A stretch of DNA of 54,689 nt from an uncultured Cytophagaceae bacterium. GTDB lineage: Bacteria; Bacteroidota; Bacteroidia; Cytophagales; Spirosomataceae. The stretch is taken from positions 1-54,689 of the forward strand of contig CAIVPF010000159.1 in assembly GCA_903907745.1 (NCBI GenBank), in the 5' to 3' direction. Under the pieces are notes generated by a model. That model was given only the letters and a program-made list of their open reading frames with translations. It had not been told where the DNA came from and did no database searches. Of the stretch, positions 9,729-18,322 are shown in pieces. The stretch's first letter is position 1; the number at the start of each line of letters is the position of its first letter. The position numbers and the translations under genes are program-made.

Positions 9729-9814
9729 GTGAGCTGTAAAAATCTTTTTTAATTGGCCTCAGGGCGTAAATTAGCCGATATATTTAAATAATTTTACGAT
9801 TTAACGGATGAACC

Positions 9815-11071
9815 ATGACACCAAACAAAACAACTTTTAATTTATCTGAAGACTGGACTGTCGTGCTGCTCGGTTTTTTAATTATCCTAGTTTCGCTTAG
9901 CGGTTTTCAAATCCCTATGCCGACTTTCGGTTGGGAAAGCCCCACGGACCTATCTGAAAAAGTTTTAACGGTGGCGAATTTGGCCAAATTAGGTCAAGTA
10001 TTCCTTTTTACCTTGATCATTGCCTTATTGGCCTCTCGCGTGCTAGGAAAAAGCCTCGCGGCTAACGCAAAAGGCTTCCCCATTGTTTTTGTGCTTACCT
10101 CGCTTGCTTTGATTTTAGCTGGAAATGCGTTTTTGAAAAATTGGAATTTAGAAGCAGTAATTTTTAGTTTGACGATCGGCTTGTTGTTGAGTAATTTTTT
10201 CACATTGCCGACTTGGTTGACGGATTCTTTATCGACCGAACTATTCGTCAAGATTGGTTTGATTTTATTAGGTACAAGCGTCATTTTTGGTGATATCTTA
10301 AAAGCAGGATCACTCGGTTTAATTCAAGCTTTAATCGTGGTGATTTCGGTTTGGTATTTTGCGTTCTGGGTATCGAAAAAATTGGGTGTCGACGAGGAAC
10401 TCGCACTCATGATCTCCAGTGCGGTGTCGATTTGTGGGGTTTCCGCGGCCATTGCCACCTCTGGCGCGATCAAAGGGGATTCCAAAAAATTATCCTATGT
10501 GATTTCCGTGGTGTTAATTACAGCGATTCCCATGATCATTTTCTTGCCTTTTCTTGCCAAAGCCCTTGGCTTATCACAGGAGGTGACAGGCGCTTGGTTA
10601 GGAGGAACGATTGATACGACGGGTGCGGTGATTGCCTCTGGCTCATTGGTCGGGGAGACGGCCTTGAAGATTTCGACTATTGTTAAATTTTCGCAAAACG
10701 TATTGTTGGGATTCGCGGCTTTTGCGATCTCGATTTATTGGACATTTACGAATAATCAAACGGAGACGGTGAAGCAAGCAAAACCTACCGTTGGGCTTAT
10801 TTGGGAACGCTTCCCTAAATTTGTGTTGGGTTTCATTGCCGCTTCTTTGCTTTTCTCTTTTGTGATTTCATCGGAGACGATTGATTCGGTGAAGGGAGGA
10901 TTTAAGGCGCTGCAAGGGCTGTGGTTTGCCTTGGCTTTCACCAGCATCGGTCTAGAAACAAAGTTTGCTGACTTATTTTCCAAAGAAGGAAAAAAACCAT
11001 TGTATGCCTTTTTAATTGCCCAGCTTTTTAATGTGTTCATTACGCTGGCCGTGGCTTACGTTTTATTTTAA
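9815..11071 (+). CDS. YeiH/UPF0324-family membrane protein, putative sulfate exporter
   Basis: 418 residues with about ten hydrophobic segments spread over the whole length. The family block SSAVSICGVSAAIATSGAIKGD and the later GAWLGGTIDTTGAVIASGSLVG match the conserved-hypothetical-698/YeiH family (PF03601). Members are annotated as putative sulfate exporters and found with taurine or sulfonate degradation genes. The biochemical function is not settled. The N-terminal cytoplasmic stretch is short, as usual. No sulfonate degradation gene or sulfatase lies nearby, so the physiological substrate stays open. The gene is monocistronic, with about 130 bases before the next gene. Confidence 0.85.
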   Translation: MTPNKTTFNLSEDWTVVLLGFLIILVSLSGFQIPMPTFGWESPTDLSEKVLTVANLAKLGQVFLFTLIIALLASRVLGKSLAANAKGFPIVFVLTSLALILAGNAFLKNWNLEAVIFSLTIGLLLSNFFTLPTWLTDSLSTELFVKIGLILLGTSVIFGDILKAGSLGLIQALIVVISVWYFAFWVSKKLGVDEELALMISSAVSICGVSAAIATSGAIKGDSKKLSYVISVVLITAIPMIIFLPFLAKALGLSQEVTGAWLGGTIDTTGAVIASGSLVGETALKISTIVKFSQNVLLGFAAFAISIYWTFTNNQTETVKQAKPTVGLIWERFPKFVLGFIAASLLFSFVISSETIDSVKGGFKALQGLWFALAFTSIGLETKFADLFSKEGKKPLYAFLIAQLFNVFITLAVAYVLF

Positions 11072-11072
11072 T

Positions 11073-11120
11073 TTTTTTCAATGGGCAATGGGGCCAATCG
11101 GCTATTTTTCATTGAAAAAA
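11073..11120. repeat. Inverted repeat in the gap after the YeiH-like gene
   Basis: TTTTTTCAATG (11073-11083) and CATTGAAAAAA (11110-11120) are perfect 11-bp inverted arms with a 26-base spacer that itself contains GCCAATCGGC. It lies directly behind the YeiH stop. The T-run is on the wrong side for a classical plus-strand terminator, so the role is uncertain. Confidence 0.4.
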
Positions 11121-11201
11121 GAATACGCTTGTTTTTCAAATAGCTTCTTTTGGGGTTGGGCTATTGATATGTTTATTTGATTAAAATCTGGAAAATATCC
11201 G

Positions 11202-11522
11202 ATGTATCTTGACGAAATGCGCGATTTCTGTTTAGGCCTGCCAGAGGTGGAGGAATGCATGCCTTTTGGTCCGAATCATTTAGTGTTCAAACGAAAATTG
11301 AAAATGTTTTTGTTGGTAGGCATCGATGAATATCCCTTGCGATTCAATGTCAAATGCGATCCCGAAAAGGCGTTCGCCCTTCGGGAAGAATATCCTGACA
11401 CCATTTTGCCGGGTTATCATATGAACAAAAAGCATTGGAATACAGTCTACGTGGATGGGCGCTTGACGGATCAGCAATTACAAGCCTTCATCCACCATTC
11501 CTATGATTTAGTGCATAAATAA
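11202..11522 (+). CDS. MmcQ/YjbR-family small protein
   Basis: 106 residues. The sequence starts with LDEMRDFCLGLPEVEECMPFGPNHLVFKRKLKMF and ends with a region containing MNKKHWNTVYVDG, the conserved features of the YjbR/MmcQ family (PF04237). These small CyaY-like-fold proteins are often labelled DNA-binding, though no clear cellular role is established. No signal or membrane segment is present. The length fits the family. It stands alone between the YeiH-like and GT9 genes, with gaps of about 130 and 140 bases, so the context gives no functional hint. Confidence 0.85.
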   Translation: MYLDEMRDFCLGLPEVEECMPFGPNHLVFKRKLKMFLLVGIDEYPLRFNVKCDPEKAFALREEYPDTILPGYHMNKKHWNTVYVDGRLTDQQLQAFIHHSYDLVHK

Positions 11523-11663
11523 ATCCTTATGCGAGTGAAAAATAGGGTTTCACCTTGGAAATCAGCCCCAATGGGTTATAAAGTATTTCTTGCATATAAA
11601 ATCATTGATTCTTTTCTGAAAAATGCGTAACTAGGGTACAATTTAAACCTATTTGATCACGCT

Positions 11664-12656
11664 TTGAAAGTCCTTTGGTATCGGATTCGAACGCTTACGT
11701 ATTGGCTTCAAATCTATTTTACTTTTGTTTTCCTTCGCCTACGTTTTCCTCGAAAGACCTTCATCGGCATCGCCATGGACGGAGATTTAGGAGATATGGT
11801 CGCTTCTGAGCCTATATTGCCTGCCCTGGCCGCTAAATTTGGACATACCCATATTACATGGATTTGTGATCCCAAACATTTCCCCGTCTATCAGTTTCAT
11901 CCCTTAGTGAACCGATTGTTGCCACAGCAATTTACGTTATTGACCCAACTCCTTTTGCGCTTAAATCCTTTTCATCATTTTTATTCCCTTCATTTAAGTG
12001 GATTTCGCCAGGATTCGGTCACGAAAACGATCATTTGTAATCCCAAAGCGGATGCGCTGAATTTGACTTTGACGAATTATTATGATCACCACACGTTGCT
12101 CGAAGTGGCCTCTTTATTAGCTGATCTAGGAAAATTAAATGCGCAGCCTCATGTCTACCTAGATCCCGAGGCGGATTACGTAATCCCAAAAGGTGCCTAT
12201 TGGGTTATCCACACCAAGTCCAATGAAGGCCTGCGCGATTGGAAAGACGAACATTGGATTCAATTAATCAATTATGCCATCGAAACCTGGGCCGTACAAA
12301 TTATTGAAATCGGGCATGTGAATCCGCTGCCTTTTGAACACCCTTCCTTTCGCAATTTAGTGGGAAAAACTACCCTCATGGAGACCATGAAAATCATCCA
12401 TGGAGCCTCCTTTTTTATGGGCTTAGATTCAGGCCCCACCCATATCGCCAATGCCTTTCAGATTCCAGCGCTCATTTTATGTGGCGCATTTAAAAATTTC
12501 AATATATACCATTCCTATTCGGGAGCCTATCAGAATCCGGATATCGCTCAGGTGCTTTTTAATCCCATAGGGAGGACGGAAGGCTTGGATTTTGAAAGTG
12601 TAAAAAATGCGTTGGAAATTATGGTCAGCAAAACACAAAAAAATCTTGAAAAATAA
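11664..12656 (+). CDS. Glycosyltransferase family 9 (heptosyltransferase-like)
   Basis: 330 residues. A start at TTG 11664 gives MKVLWYRIRT followed by a hydrophobic stretch. There is no ATG nearby that would keep the N-terminal domain. MDGDLGDMVASEPILPAL corresponds to the GT9 N-terminal nucleotide-sugar and acceptor region. The C-terminal donor-binding half has GLDSGPTHIANAFQIPALILCG, the family signature. The enzyme should add a sugar to a lipopolysaccharide core or related surface glycan at the cytoplasmic face of the inner membrane. The donor (ADP-heptose or another) cannot be decided. TAAACCTAT occurs 12 bases before the start. The TTG start is the least certain part of the call. Confidence 0.85.
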   Translation: MKVLWYRIRTLTYWLQIYFTFVFLRLRFPRKTFIGIAMDGDLGDMVASEPILPALAAKFGHTHITWICDPKHFPVYQFHPLVNRLLPQQFTLLTQLLLRLNPFHHFYSLHLSGFRQDSVTKTIICNPKADALNLTLTNYYDHHTLLEVASLLADLGKLNAQPHVYLDPEADYVIPKGAYWVIHTKSNEGLRDWKDEHWIQLINYAIETWAVQIIEIGHVNPLPFEHPSFRNLVGKTTLMETMKIIHGASFFMGLDSGPTHIANAFQIPALILCGAFKNFNIYHSYSGAYQNPDIAQVLFNPIGRTEGLDFESVKNALEIMVSKTQKNLEK

Positions 12657-12716
12657 ACAGATAAAAGCCATTTCCTTCAAAAAAAATCTTTAGTTTTATG
12701 CACAAATTTTAAACCT

Positions 12717-14168
12717 ATGGAAAATAAAAAAACGAATACAGATCGGCGGGACTTTCTCAAGACTGCCACATTAGCCTCAGCCGGTTTCATGATTGTTCCT
12801 CGCCACGTATTAGGTGGAAAAGGATTCACTGCACCGAGCGATAAATTAGTTGTCGCAGGTATCGGCGCCGGCGGAAAAGGAAAATCCGATTTAAAATATT
12901 TCTACGACAGTGGAAAGGCGGATATCGGTTACCTCTGCGACGTAGATGATCGCATGGCCAAAGACTCCGTAGCGGCCTATCCGAAAGCCAAATACTACAA
13001 AGACTGGCGTGTGATGATGGAAAAAGAATCGAAGAATTTCGATGCGGTTTCTGTTTCTACCCCAGATCATAACCACGCGGTGCAAGCCATGGCCGCGATG
13101 CAATTAGGCAAGCACGTATACGTGCAAAAGCCAATGACGCATGATATTTTTGAGGCACGTATGCTGACCCAAGCCGCCGAAAAATACAAAGTGGTGACCC
13201 AAATGGGAAATCAAGGTTCATCCGGCGACGGAGTTCGTCAGCTCGTAGAATGGTACGACGCCGATATCATCGGGGATGTACATACCGTACAAATTTGGAC
13301 GAATAGGCCGATCTGGCCTCAAGGGATTCCTTGGTCCACCGCGAAGCCACCGGTTCCATCGGAATTGGATTGGAATTTGTGGTTGGGAACGGCTCCTTAT
13401 AAAGATTACGTAGATAATTTAATTCCAGGCTCATGGCGTGGATGGTGGGATTATGGTACAGGTGCTTTGGGTGATTTAGGTTGCCACTTAATGGAAGCTC
13501 CTTTCCGGGTACTTGGTTTAAAATATGCATCAGATGTCCAAGCGAGTGTGAGCAGTGTGTTCACGGCCTTCGGAAAACGTGGTGTCTTCTTAGATTCTTG
13601 TCCTCCAAGTAGCCATGCGACATTGACATTCCCGAAAACAGATAAGACCAAAGGTCCTATCACCATGCACTGGATGGATGGTGGTATCAAGCCAGAGCGT
13701 CCGGAAGAATTAGGTCCAGATGAGATGTTTGGCGACGGAAACTCAGGTATCTTATTCATCGGTACCAAAGGAAAAATGATGGCCAGCGAATATGCAGCTA
13801 ATCCACGTTTATTGCCTTTATCTCGCAACCAAGAAGTGAAAGTGCCTCGTAAATTAGAGCGCGTTCCAGGTAGCGCAGACGGTCACTACGCCCAATGGGT
13901 AGAAGGTGCCATCGCTGGATATGGTAAAAAACAATTGAGTTCTCCTTTTGATTTAGCAGGTCCATTGACCGAAGCGATCCTAATGGCGAATTTAGCGATT
14001 CGCGTAGCGGATATGCCTTTCCCTCGCAAAACAGGAAACGGCATGCATTACCCAGGTTCAAACACGAAATTGTTATGGGATAACCAAAACATGCGTGTGA
14101 CCAACTTCGATGCCGCAAACCAATTCGTTAAGCGTACATACCGCGAAGGCTGGACCTTAGGCGTTTAA
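12717..14168 (+). CDS. Tat-exported Gfo/Idh/MocA-family oxidoreductase
   Basis: 483 residues. The N-terminus TDRRDFLKTATLASAGFMIVP is a clear twin-arginine signal, so a folded cofactor-bound enzyme is exported. A Rossmann domain follows with VAGIGAGGKGKSDL, then VSVSTPDHNHAVQAMAAM and the catalytic-lysine motif YVQKPMTHD, where the usual EKP reads QKP as is common in the exported clade. The C-terminal substrate domain contains GSWRGWWDYGTGALGDLGCHLMEAP. Family enzymes oxidise or reduce a sugar hydroxyl with tightly bound NAD(P). A 14-bp hairpin terminator follows, and the next operon, with a c-type cytochrome and a second enzyme of this family, starts soon after. The start overlaps a TAAACCTATG motif. 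The substrate is unknown. Confidence 0.9.
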   Translation: MENKKTNTDRRDFLKTATLASAGFMIVPRHVLGGKGFTAPSDKLVVAGIGAGGKGKSDLKYFYDSGKADIGYLCDVDDRMAKDSVAAYPKAKYYKDWRVMMEKESKNFDAVSVSTPDHNHAVQAMAAMQLGKHVYVQKPMTHDIFEARMLTQAAEKYKVVTQMGNQGSSGDGVRQLVEWYDADIIGDVHTVQIWTNRPIWPQGIPWSTAKPPVPSELDWNLWLGTAPYKDYVDNLIPGSWRGWWDYGTGALGDLGCHLMEAPFRVLGLKYASDVQASVSSVFTAFGKRGVFLDSCPPSSHATLTFPKTDKTKGPITMHWMDGGIKPERPEELGPDEMFGDGNSGILFIGTKGKMMASEYAANPRLLPLSRNQEVKVPRKLERVPGSADGHYAQWVEGAIAGYGKKQLSSPFDLAGPLTEAILMANLAIRVADMPFPRKTGNGMHYPGSNTKLLWDNQNMRVTNFDAANQFVKRTYREGWTLGV

Positions 14169-14180
14169 TTTTTATTCTTT

Positions 14181-14212
14181 AAAAAGACCCAAGGAGCCTT
14201 GGGTCTTTTTTT
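14181..14212 (+). terminator. Rho-independent terminator after first Gfo/Idh/MocA gene
   Basis: AAAAAGACCCAAG and CTTGGGTCTTTTT form a long perfect stem with a four-base loop (GAGC), followed by more T. It lies 12 bases after the stop and separates this gene from the operon at 14274-20577. Confidence 0.9.
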
Positions 14213-14273
14213 ATTCGAATTCCGATTGCCAATTACCAATTTGAAAATCAAAACCTGTTTAATCAATCTAATC

Positions 14274-17200
14274 ATGTCCATCAAAATTAAAGGAGGATTA
14301 CTTTTAGCTGTCATTGCTTTCAGTTTGATCAGCTTTTTTCAACCTGAAGCACCCAAAACCATTGCCCTCAAAGATCACGCCCAAATCGCGCTCATCGGCG
14401 GAAATTTAGGTTCTCGGATGATCAATTACGATCATTTTGAAACCGAATTACATCTACGCTATCCAAATAGCCAATTGGCCGTCCGCAATCTATGTGACGG
14501 TGGCGATACCCCCGGCTTTCGACCTCATTCCGCCCGAAATTTACCCTGGGCTTTCCCCAATGCCGAACAATTTCAAGATGAATATGCCAATAAATCCGGC
14601 AGCGAAGGCCATCTCGATACCCATGACCAATGGATGAGCCGCCTGAAAACGGACATCGTCATCGGATTTTTTGGTTTTTCTGAATCCTATGAAGGGGCCT
14701 CTAAAATCCAGCGTTACAAGGATGAGTTGACCGCCTTTATCCAACACACCCGTTCTCAAAAATACAATGGCGTTTCCGCACCTACCTTAGTACTCGTTTC
14801 GCCCATCGCGTTCGAAGATGTAACAGCTCTTTACGATGTACCCAAAGGAACCGCTGAAAATATTCGCTTAGGTCAATACACCGAAGCGATGAAGGAAGTT
14901 TGTCTAAAAGAAAATGTGCTTTTCATTGATGTTTTCGCAGCTTCCAAGGCTTGGTATGCAGCGAGCAAATCGCCTTTGACCATCGACGGAATCCAATTAA
15001 ACAACGATGGCTATAAGAAATTAGCCCTTTATTTGACCGATCACGTATTTGGTAAGAAATCTGCGGAAGTAGAAGCGCGTCGCGCGGATGTATACGCCGC
15101 CGTAGCGGAGAAAAACTGGATGTGGCACAATGACTTCAAAATTCCAAACGGAGTTCACGTATATGGCCGTCGCTACAATCCTTTCGGACCAGATAATTAC
15201 CCCGCTGAAATCGAAAAAATTCGTCAAATGACCGCAAATCGGGAAGCGGCAATTCAAGCTGCGATTCAAGGAAAAGCATTTGACTTAGCTGCAGCCGATT
15301 CCAAAACGCGAAGCTTGGATCCCGTGAAAACGAATTTTAATCCGCAACAGAATGGAAGTTTAACGTATTTATTAGGTCAAGAGGCCTTGAATGCCATCAA
15401 AGTAGCTCCCGGTTATAAGATAGAGCAATTCGCCTCCGAAACCGAATTCCCTGATTTAGCGAAACCGGTTCAAATGACCTTCGACAACAAGGGCCGTTTA
15501 TGGGTCGTGTGTATGCCAAGTTACCCGCATTACAAACCCGGTGATCCAAAACCAAACGATAAAATCATCATTTTAGAAGATACAAATAAGGATGGGAAGG
15601 CCGACAAAGAAACGGTTTTTGCCTCCGGATTGCACGTGCCCGTGGGCATGGAAATCGCCCATAATGGCGTCTATATTAGCCAAGGGACAAATTTGGTTTT
15701 CTTACAAGATACCGACGGCGATGACCATGCCGATAAAAAAGAAGTGATTTTGAGTGGTTTCGACGATCACGATACACACCATGAAATCTCGGCTTTTGTG
15801 ACGGATGAGTCCGGTGCGATTTACATGGGTGAAGGGGTCTTTTTACATACGAATGTGGAAACTCCTTATGGAACGGTGCGTGCGACGAATGGTGGTTTTA
15901 TGCGCTATAACCCAGCACGTAAACATTTAGAGCGCGTGGCACAATTGTCCATTCCAAATCCTTGGGGCATCGCCTTCGATAAATGGGGACAAAATTTCTT
16001 CGCAGAAACCTCTGGACCCGATGTCCGTTGGATGATGCCTGGAACGACCAAAAACCGGTATGGACAAACAGGCCATAAATCCTTTAGTCTAATCGAGGAG
16101 AAACATTTGGTTCGCCCGACCTCCGGTTTGGAATTTGTATATAGCCGTCATTTCCCGGATAATGTGCAAGGTGATTTTTTAATTAATAATACAATTGGAT
16201 TTTTGGGGATGAAGCAGCACGAGTTGACCGACAAAGGTACCGGCTATGCCTTCAAACACCGTCAAGATTTGATCGTTGGGGAAGATCGTAATTTCCGCCC
16301 GGTGGATATGGAATTCGCACCCGATGGTTCCCTATACGTCATCGATTGGCATAATATTTTGATTGGTCACATGCAACACAATGCCCGCGATCCTTTGAGG
16401 GATCACTCGCATGGTCGGGTGTATCGCATCACCTATCCGTCTCGTCCATTGGTTACCCCGGCGAAGGTGGATGGTGCGTCGATCGACGAATTATTGGAAA
16501 ATTTGAAATTACCGGAATACCGGACGCGTTATCGGGTTCGTCGGGAATTACGTGGTCGCAATGCCGCGGATGTCTTGCCTCGGGTACGCACATGGGCTGC
16601 GAAATTGGACAAAAAAGACCCGAATTACGAGCATAATTTGTTAGAGGCTCTTTGGGTGACTTGGGGAATGAATAAGGTGGATCAAGTTTTATTGAACCAA
16701 TTATTAAATGCCAAAGATTACCATGCCCGCGCTGCGGCCGTTCGTGTCTTGCGCTATACGGGTCACCAAGTGCCGAATCAAGCAGCTTTATTAGCCAAAG
16801 CCGCACAGGATGAACATGGTCGGGTACGTATGGAGGCTTTCGTGGCGGCATCTTGGTTGCCGAAAGAAAAGGCTAACCCGATCTTTGATCTAGCGAAAAT
16901 GAAGCCATTGGACGAATGGATGGATAAGCCTTTCGAGATCGCTGTCGCACATGCCAATGGCGTGAATGTGGCCAAGAAAAAGGCGGCAGCTTTGGTAACG
17001 GATTTAAAAGGAAATGATTTAGACCTATTTACAGAAGGTCAAAAATTGTATGCCAAAGAAGGCTTTTGTAATACCTGTCACCAGACTAACGGAAAAGGTC
17101 TTACCGCTTCCGGATTCCCGCCATTGGCCGGGTCTATCTGGGTCACAGGAAATCAGGAGCGTTTAATCAAATTAGTGATCAAAGGAATAATGGGACCGAT

Positions 17201-17429
17201 GGAATTAAATGGCGTGAAATATGCTGGCCAGGTTCCGATGACGCCTTATGGAGGATTGATGACGGATAAGGAGATTGCGGCTGTTTTGACTTATGTTCGG
17301 AATTCATTTGGAAATAAGGCCAGTTCGATAGATCCTGCCAAAGTGAAGGAAATCCGTAGTAAAATAGCTGACAAAAAGGATTTGTATAACGCGAGTAGTT
17401 TATTGTCTGAACACCCTATTGAAAAATAA
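14274..17429 (+). CDS. PVC-type heme-binding protein: SGNH-like domain, propeller, HEAT region and cytochrome c
   Basis: 1051 residues from ATG 14274. A start at 14199 would put a second start inside the upstream terminator and lose the signal peptide that begins MSIKIKGGLLLAVIAF. Domains in order: signal or anchor (1-25); an SGNH/GDSL-hydrolase-like domain (about 35-270); a PVC-type membrane-bound-dehydrogenase propeller (about 370-730, with FDNKGRLWVVCMPSYPHYKPGD and GIAFDKWGQNFFAETSG); a HEAT-like helical part (about 740-900); and a cytochrome c domain with CNTCH at 932-936 and a likely axial Met in QVPMTPYG. Proteins of this type are thought to pass electrons from periplasmic sugar oxidation. 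The SGNH block I reads IGGNLGS and block V DGIQLN, so the expected Ser and His are replaced (Asn44, Gln241). That domain is probably catalytically dead or altered. It heads an operon with gaps of 2, 6 and 11 bases. Confidence 0.9.
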   Translation: MSIKIKGGLLLAVIAFSLISFFQPEAPKTIALKDHAQIALIGGNLGSRMINYDHFETELHLRYPNSQLAVRNLCDGGDTPGFRPHSARNLPWAFPNAEQFQDEYANKSGSEGHLDTHDQWMSRLKTDIVIGFFGFSESYEGASKIQRYKDELTAFIQHTRSQKYNGVSAPTLVLVSPIAFEDVTALYDVPKGTAENIRLGQYTEAMKEVCLKENVLFIDVFAASKAWYAASKSPLTIDGIQLNNDGYKKLALYLTDHVFGKKSAEVEARRADVYAAVAEKNWMWHNDFKIPNGVHVYGRRYNPFGPDNYPAEIEKIRQMTANREAAIQAAIQGKAFDLAAADSKTRSLDPVKTNFNPQQNGSLTYLLGQEALNAIKVAPGYKIEQFASETEFPDLAKPVQMTFDNKGRLWVVCMPSYPHYKPGDPKPNDKIIILEDTNKDGKADKETVFASGLHVPVGMEIAHNGVYISQGTNLVFLQDTDGDDHADKKEVILSGFDDHDTHHEISAFVTDESGAIYMGEGVFLHTNVETPYGTVRATNGGFMRYNPARKHLERVAQLSIPNPWGIAFDKWGQNFFAETSGPDVRWMMPGTTKNRYGQTGHKSFSLIEEKHLVRPTSGLEFVYSRHFPDNVQGDFLINNTIGFLGMKQHELTDKGTGYAFKHRQDLIVGEDRNFRPVDMEFAPDGSLYVIDWHNILIGHMQHNARDPLRDHSHGRVYRITYPSRPLVTPAKVDGASIDELLENLKLPEYRTRYRVRRELRGRNAADVLPRVRTWAAKLDKKDPNYEHNLLEALWVTWGMNKVDQVLLNQLLNAKDYHARAAAVRVLRYTGHQVPNQAALLAKAAQDEHGRVRMEAFVAASWLPKEKANPIFDLAKMKPLDEWMDKPFEIAVAHANGVNVAKKKAAALVTDLKGNDLDLFTEGQKLYAKEGFCNTCHQTNGKGLTASGFPPLAGSIWVTGNQERLIKLVIKGIMGPMELNGVKYAGQVPMTPYGGLMTDKEIAAVLTYVRNSFGNKASSIDPAKVKEIRSKIADKKDLYNASSLLSEHPIEK

Positions 17430-17431
17430 AT

Positions 17432-18316
17432 ATGAAAAATTATATCAAATTATGCCTTGGGATTGCCTTCGTTTTGCTTGCTGCTTTCTCTGGTTTTTCA
17501 GGAAATCTAGCACCCAAAAAGGCTAAAAAACCCTTCGTGGTTTTTGTTTGTGGGGATCATGAATATTCGGGGGAGTCGACGCTTCCATTATTGGCCGCCA
17601 TCTTAGAAAAACAATACGGCATTCGTACGAAAATTTTAAAATCCTTTCCTGATCAAAATGCCGAGAAAGATATTCCTGGATTAGAGGCTTTGGCTGAAGC
17701 GGATTTGGCCGTATTCTTTTTGCGCTGGCGTTTATTGCCTGCGGAACAGGTAGCCATGATGGAGGCCTATTTGAAATCAGGTAAACCGATGATGGGTTTT
17801 AGAACATCCACCCACTCATTCAATTATCCCAAAACGGATCCTTTATTTTCGTATAATGCTTGGGCCGAGCGCGCTTTCGGTGCGCCTCCGGGATGGGGTG
17901 GAAAAGCTCAACACACCCATTATGGCCACAACGCTTCCACAGATGCCAGCATTATTCCAGCCGCAGCGAAACATCCTATTCTAACGGGTGTGGATCCGGA
18001 ATTCCATGTGCGCTCTTGGTTATATCGTGTATTGCCGGATTTCCCGGTGAAAGGCACGGAATGGTTGCTCATGGGCAAGGCTGTGAATCCAGATAAGGCT
18101 GCGACGGACCAACCGATCGCCTGGACTTGGAAAAACGAATATGGGGGACGTGTATTTTTTACCACGATGGGGCATCCAGAAGATTTTTCTGTAGAACCTT
18201 TTCAGCGTTTAGTCGTCAATGCCATTCACTGGGAATTAGGCCTTTCTGTTCCTAAAAAATGGGCTGGTAAATTAGATATCAATGTTCCTTACCGAGGAAT
18301 GGTTAATTCAAAATAA
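17432..18316 (+). CDS. Secreted ThuA-domain protein
   Basis: 294 residues with a signal peptide (MKNYIKLCLGIAFVLLAAFSGFSG). The rest fits the ThuA-like fold (PF06283), a class I glutamine-amidotransferase-like domain. Visible blocks are VFVCGDHEYSGESTLPLLA, ADLAVFFLRWRLLPAEQVAMMEAYLKSGKPMMGFRTSTHSF, and GRVFFTTMGHPEDFSVEPFQRLVVNAIHWELG. ThuA was linked to trehalose and sucrose 3-keto metabolism in rhizobia. Secreted relatives occur widely beside Gfo/Idh/MocA dehydrogenases and PVC-type cytochromes, with no settled activity. Only 2 bases separate it from the cytochrome gene and 6 from the epimerase-like gene, so it is firmly part of this operon. Confidence 0.88.
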   Translation: MKNYIKLCLGIAFVLLAAFSGFSGNLAPKKAKKPFVVFVCGDHEYSGESTLPLLAAILEKQYGIRTKILKSFPDQNAEKDIPGLEALAEADLAVFFLRWRLLPAEQVAMMEAYLKSGKPMMGFRTSTHSFNYPKTDPLFSYNAWAERAFGAPPGWGGKAQHTHYGHNASTDASIIPAAAKHPILTGVDPEFHVRSWLYRVLPDFPVKGTEWLLMGKAVNPDKAATDQPIAWTWKNEYGGRVFFTTMGHPEDFSVEPFQRLVVNAIHWELGLSVPKKWAGKLDINVPYRGMVNSK

Positions 18317-18322
18317 ATCAAC

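Noticed and set aside
11073-11120. Plus-strand terminator after the YeiH-like gene
   Set aside because: The arms pair well but the T-run precedes rather than follows the stem and the spacer is long, so it is listed only as an inverted repeat.
14199-14273. Longer start for the PVC-type cytochrome gene
   Set aside because: It begins inside the upstream terminator hairpin and would bury the signal peptide; ATG 14274 gives a proper export signal.
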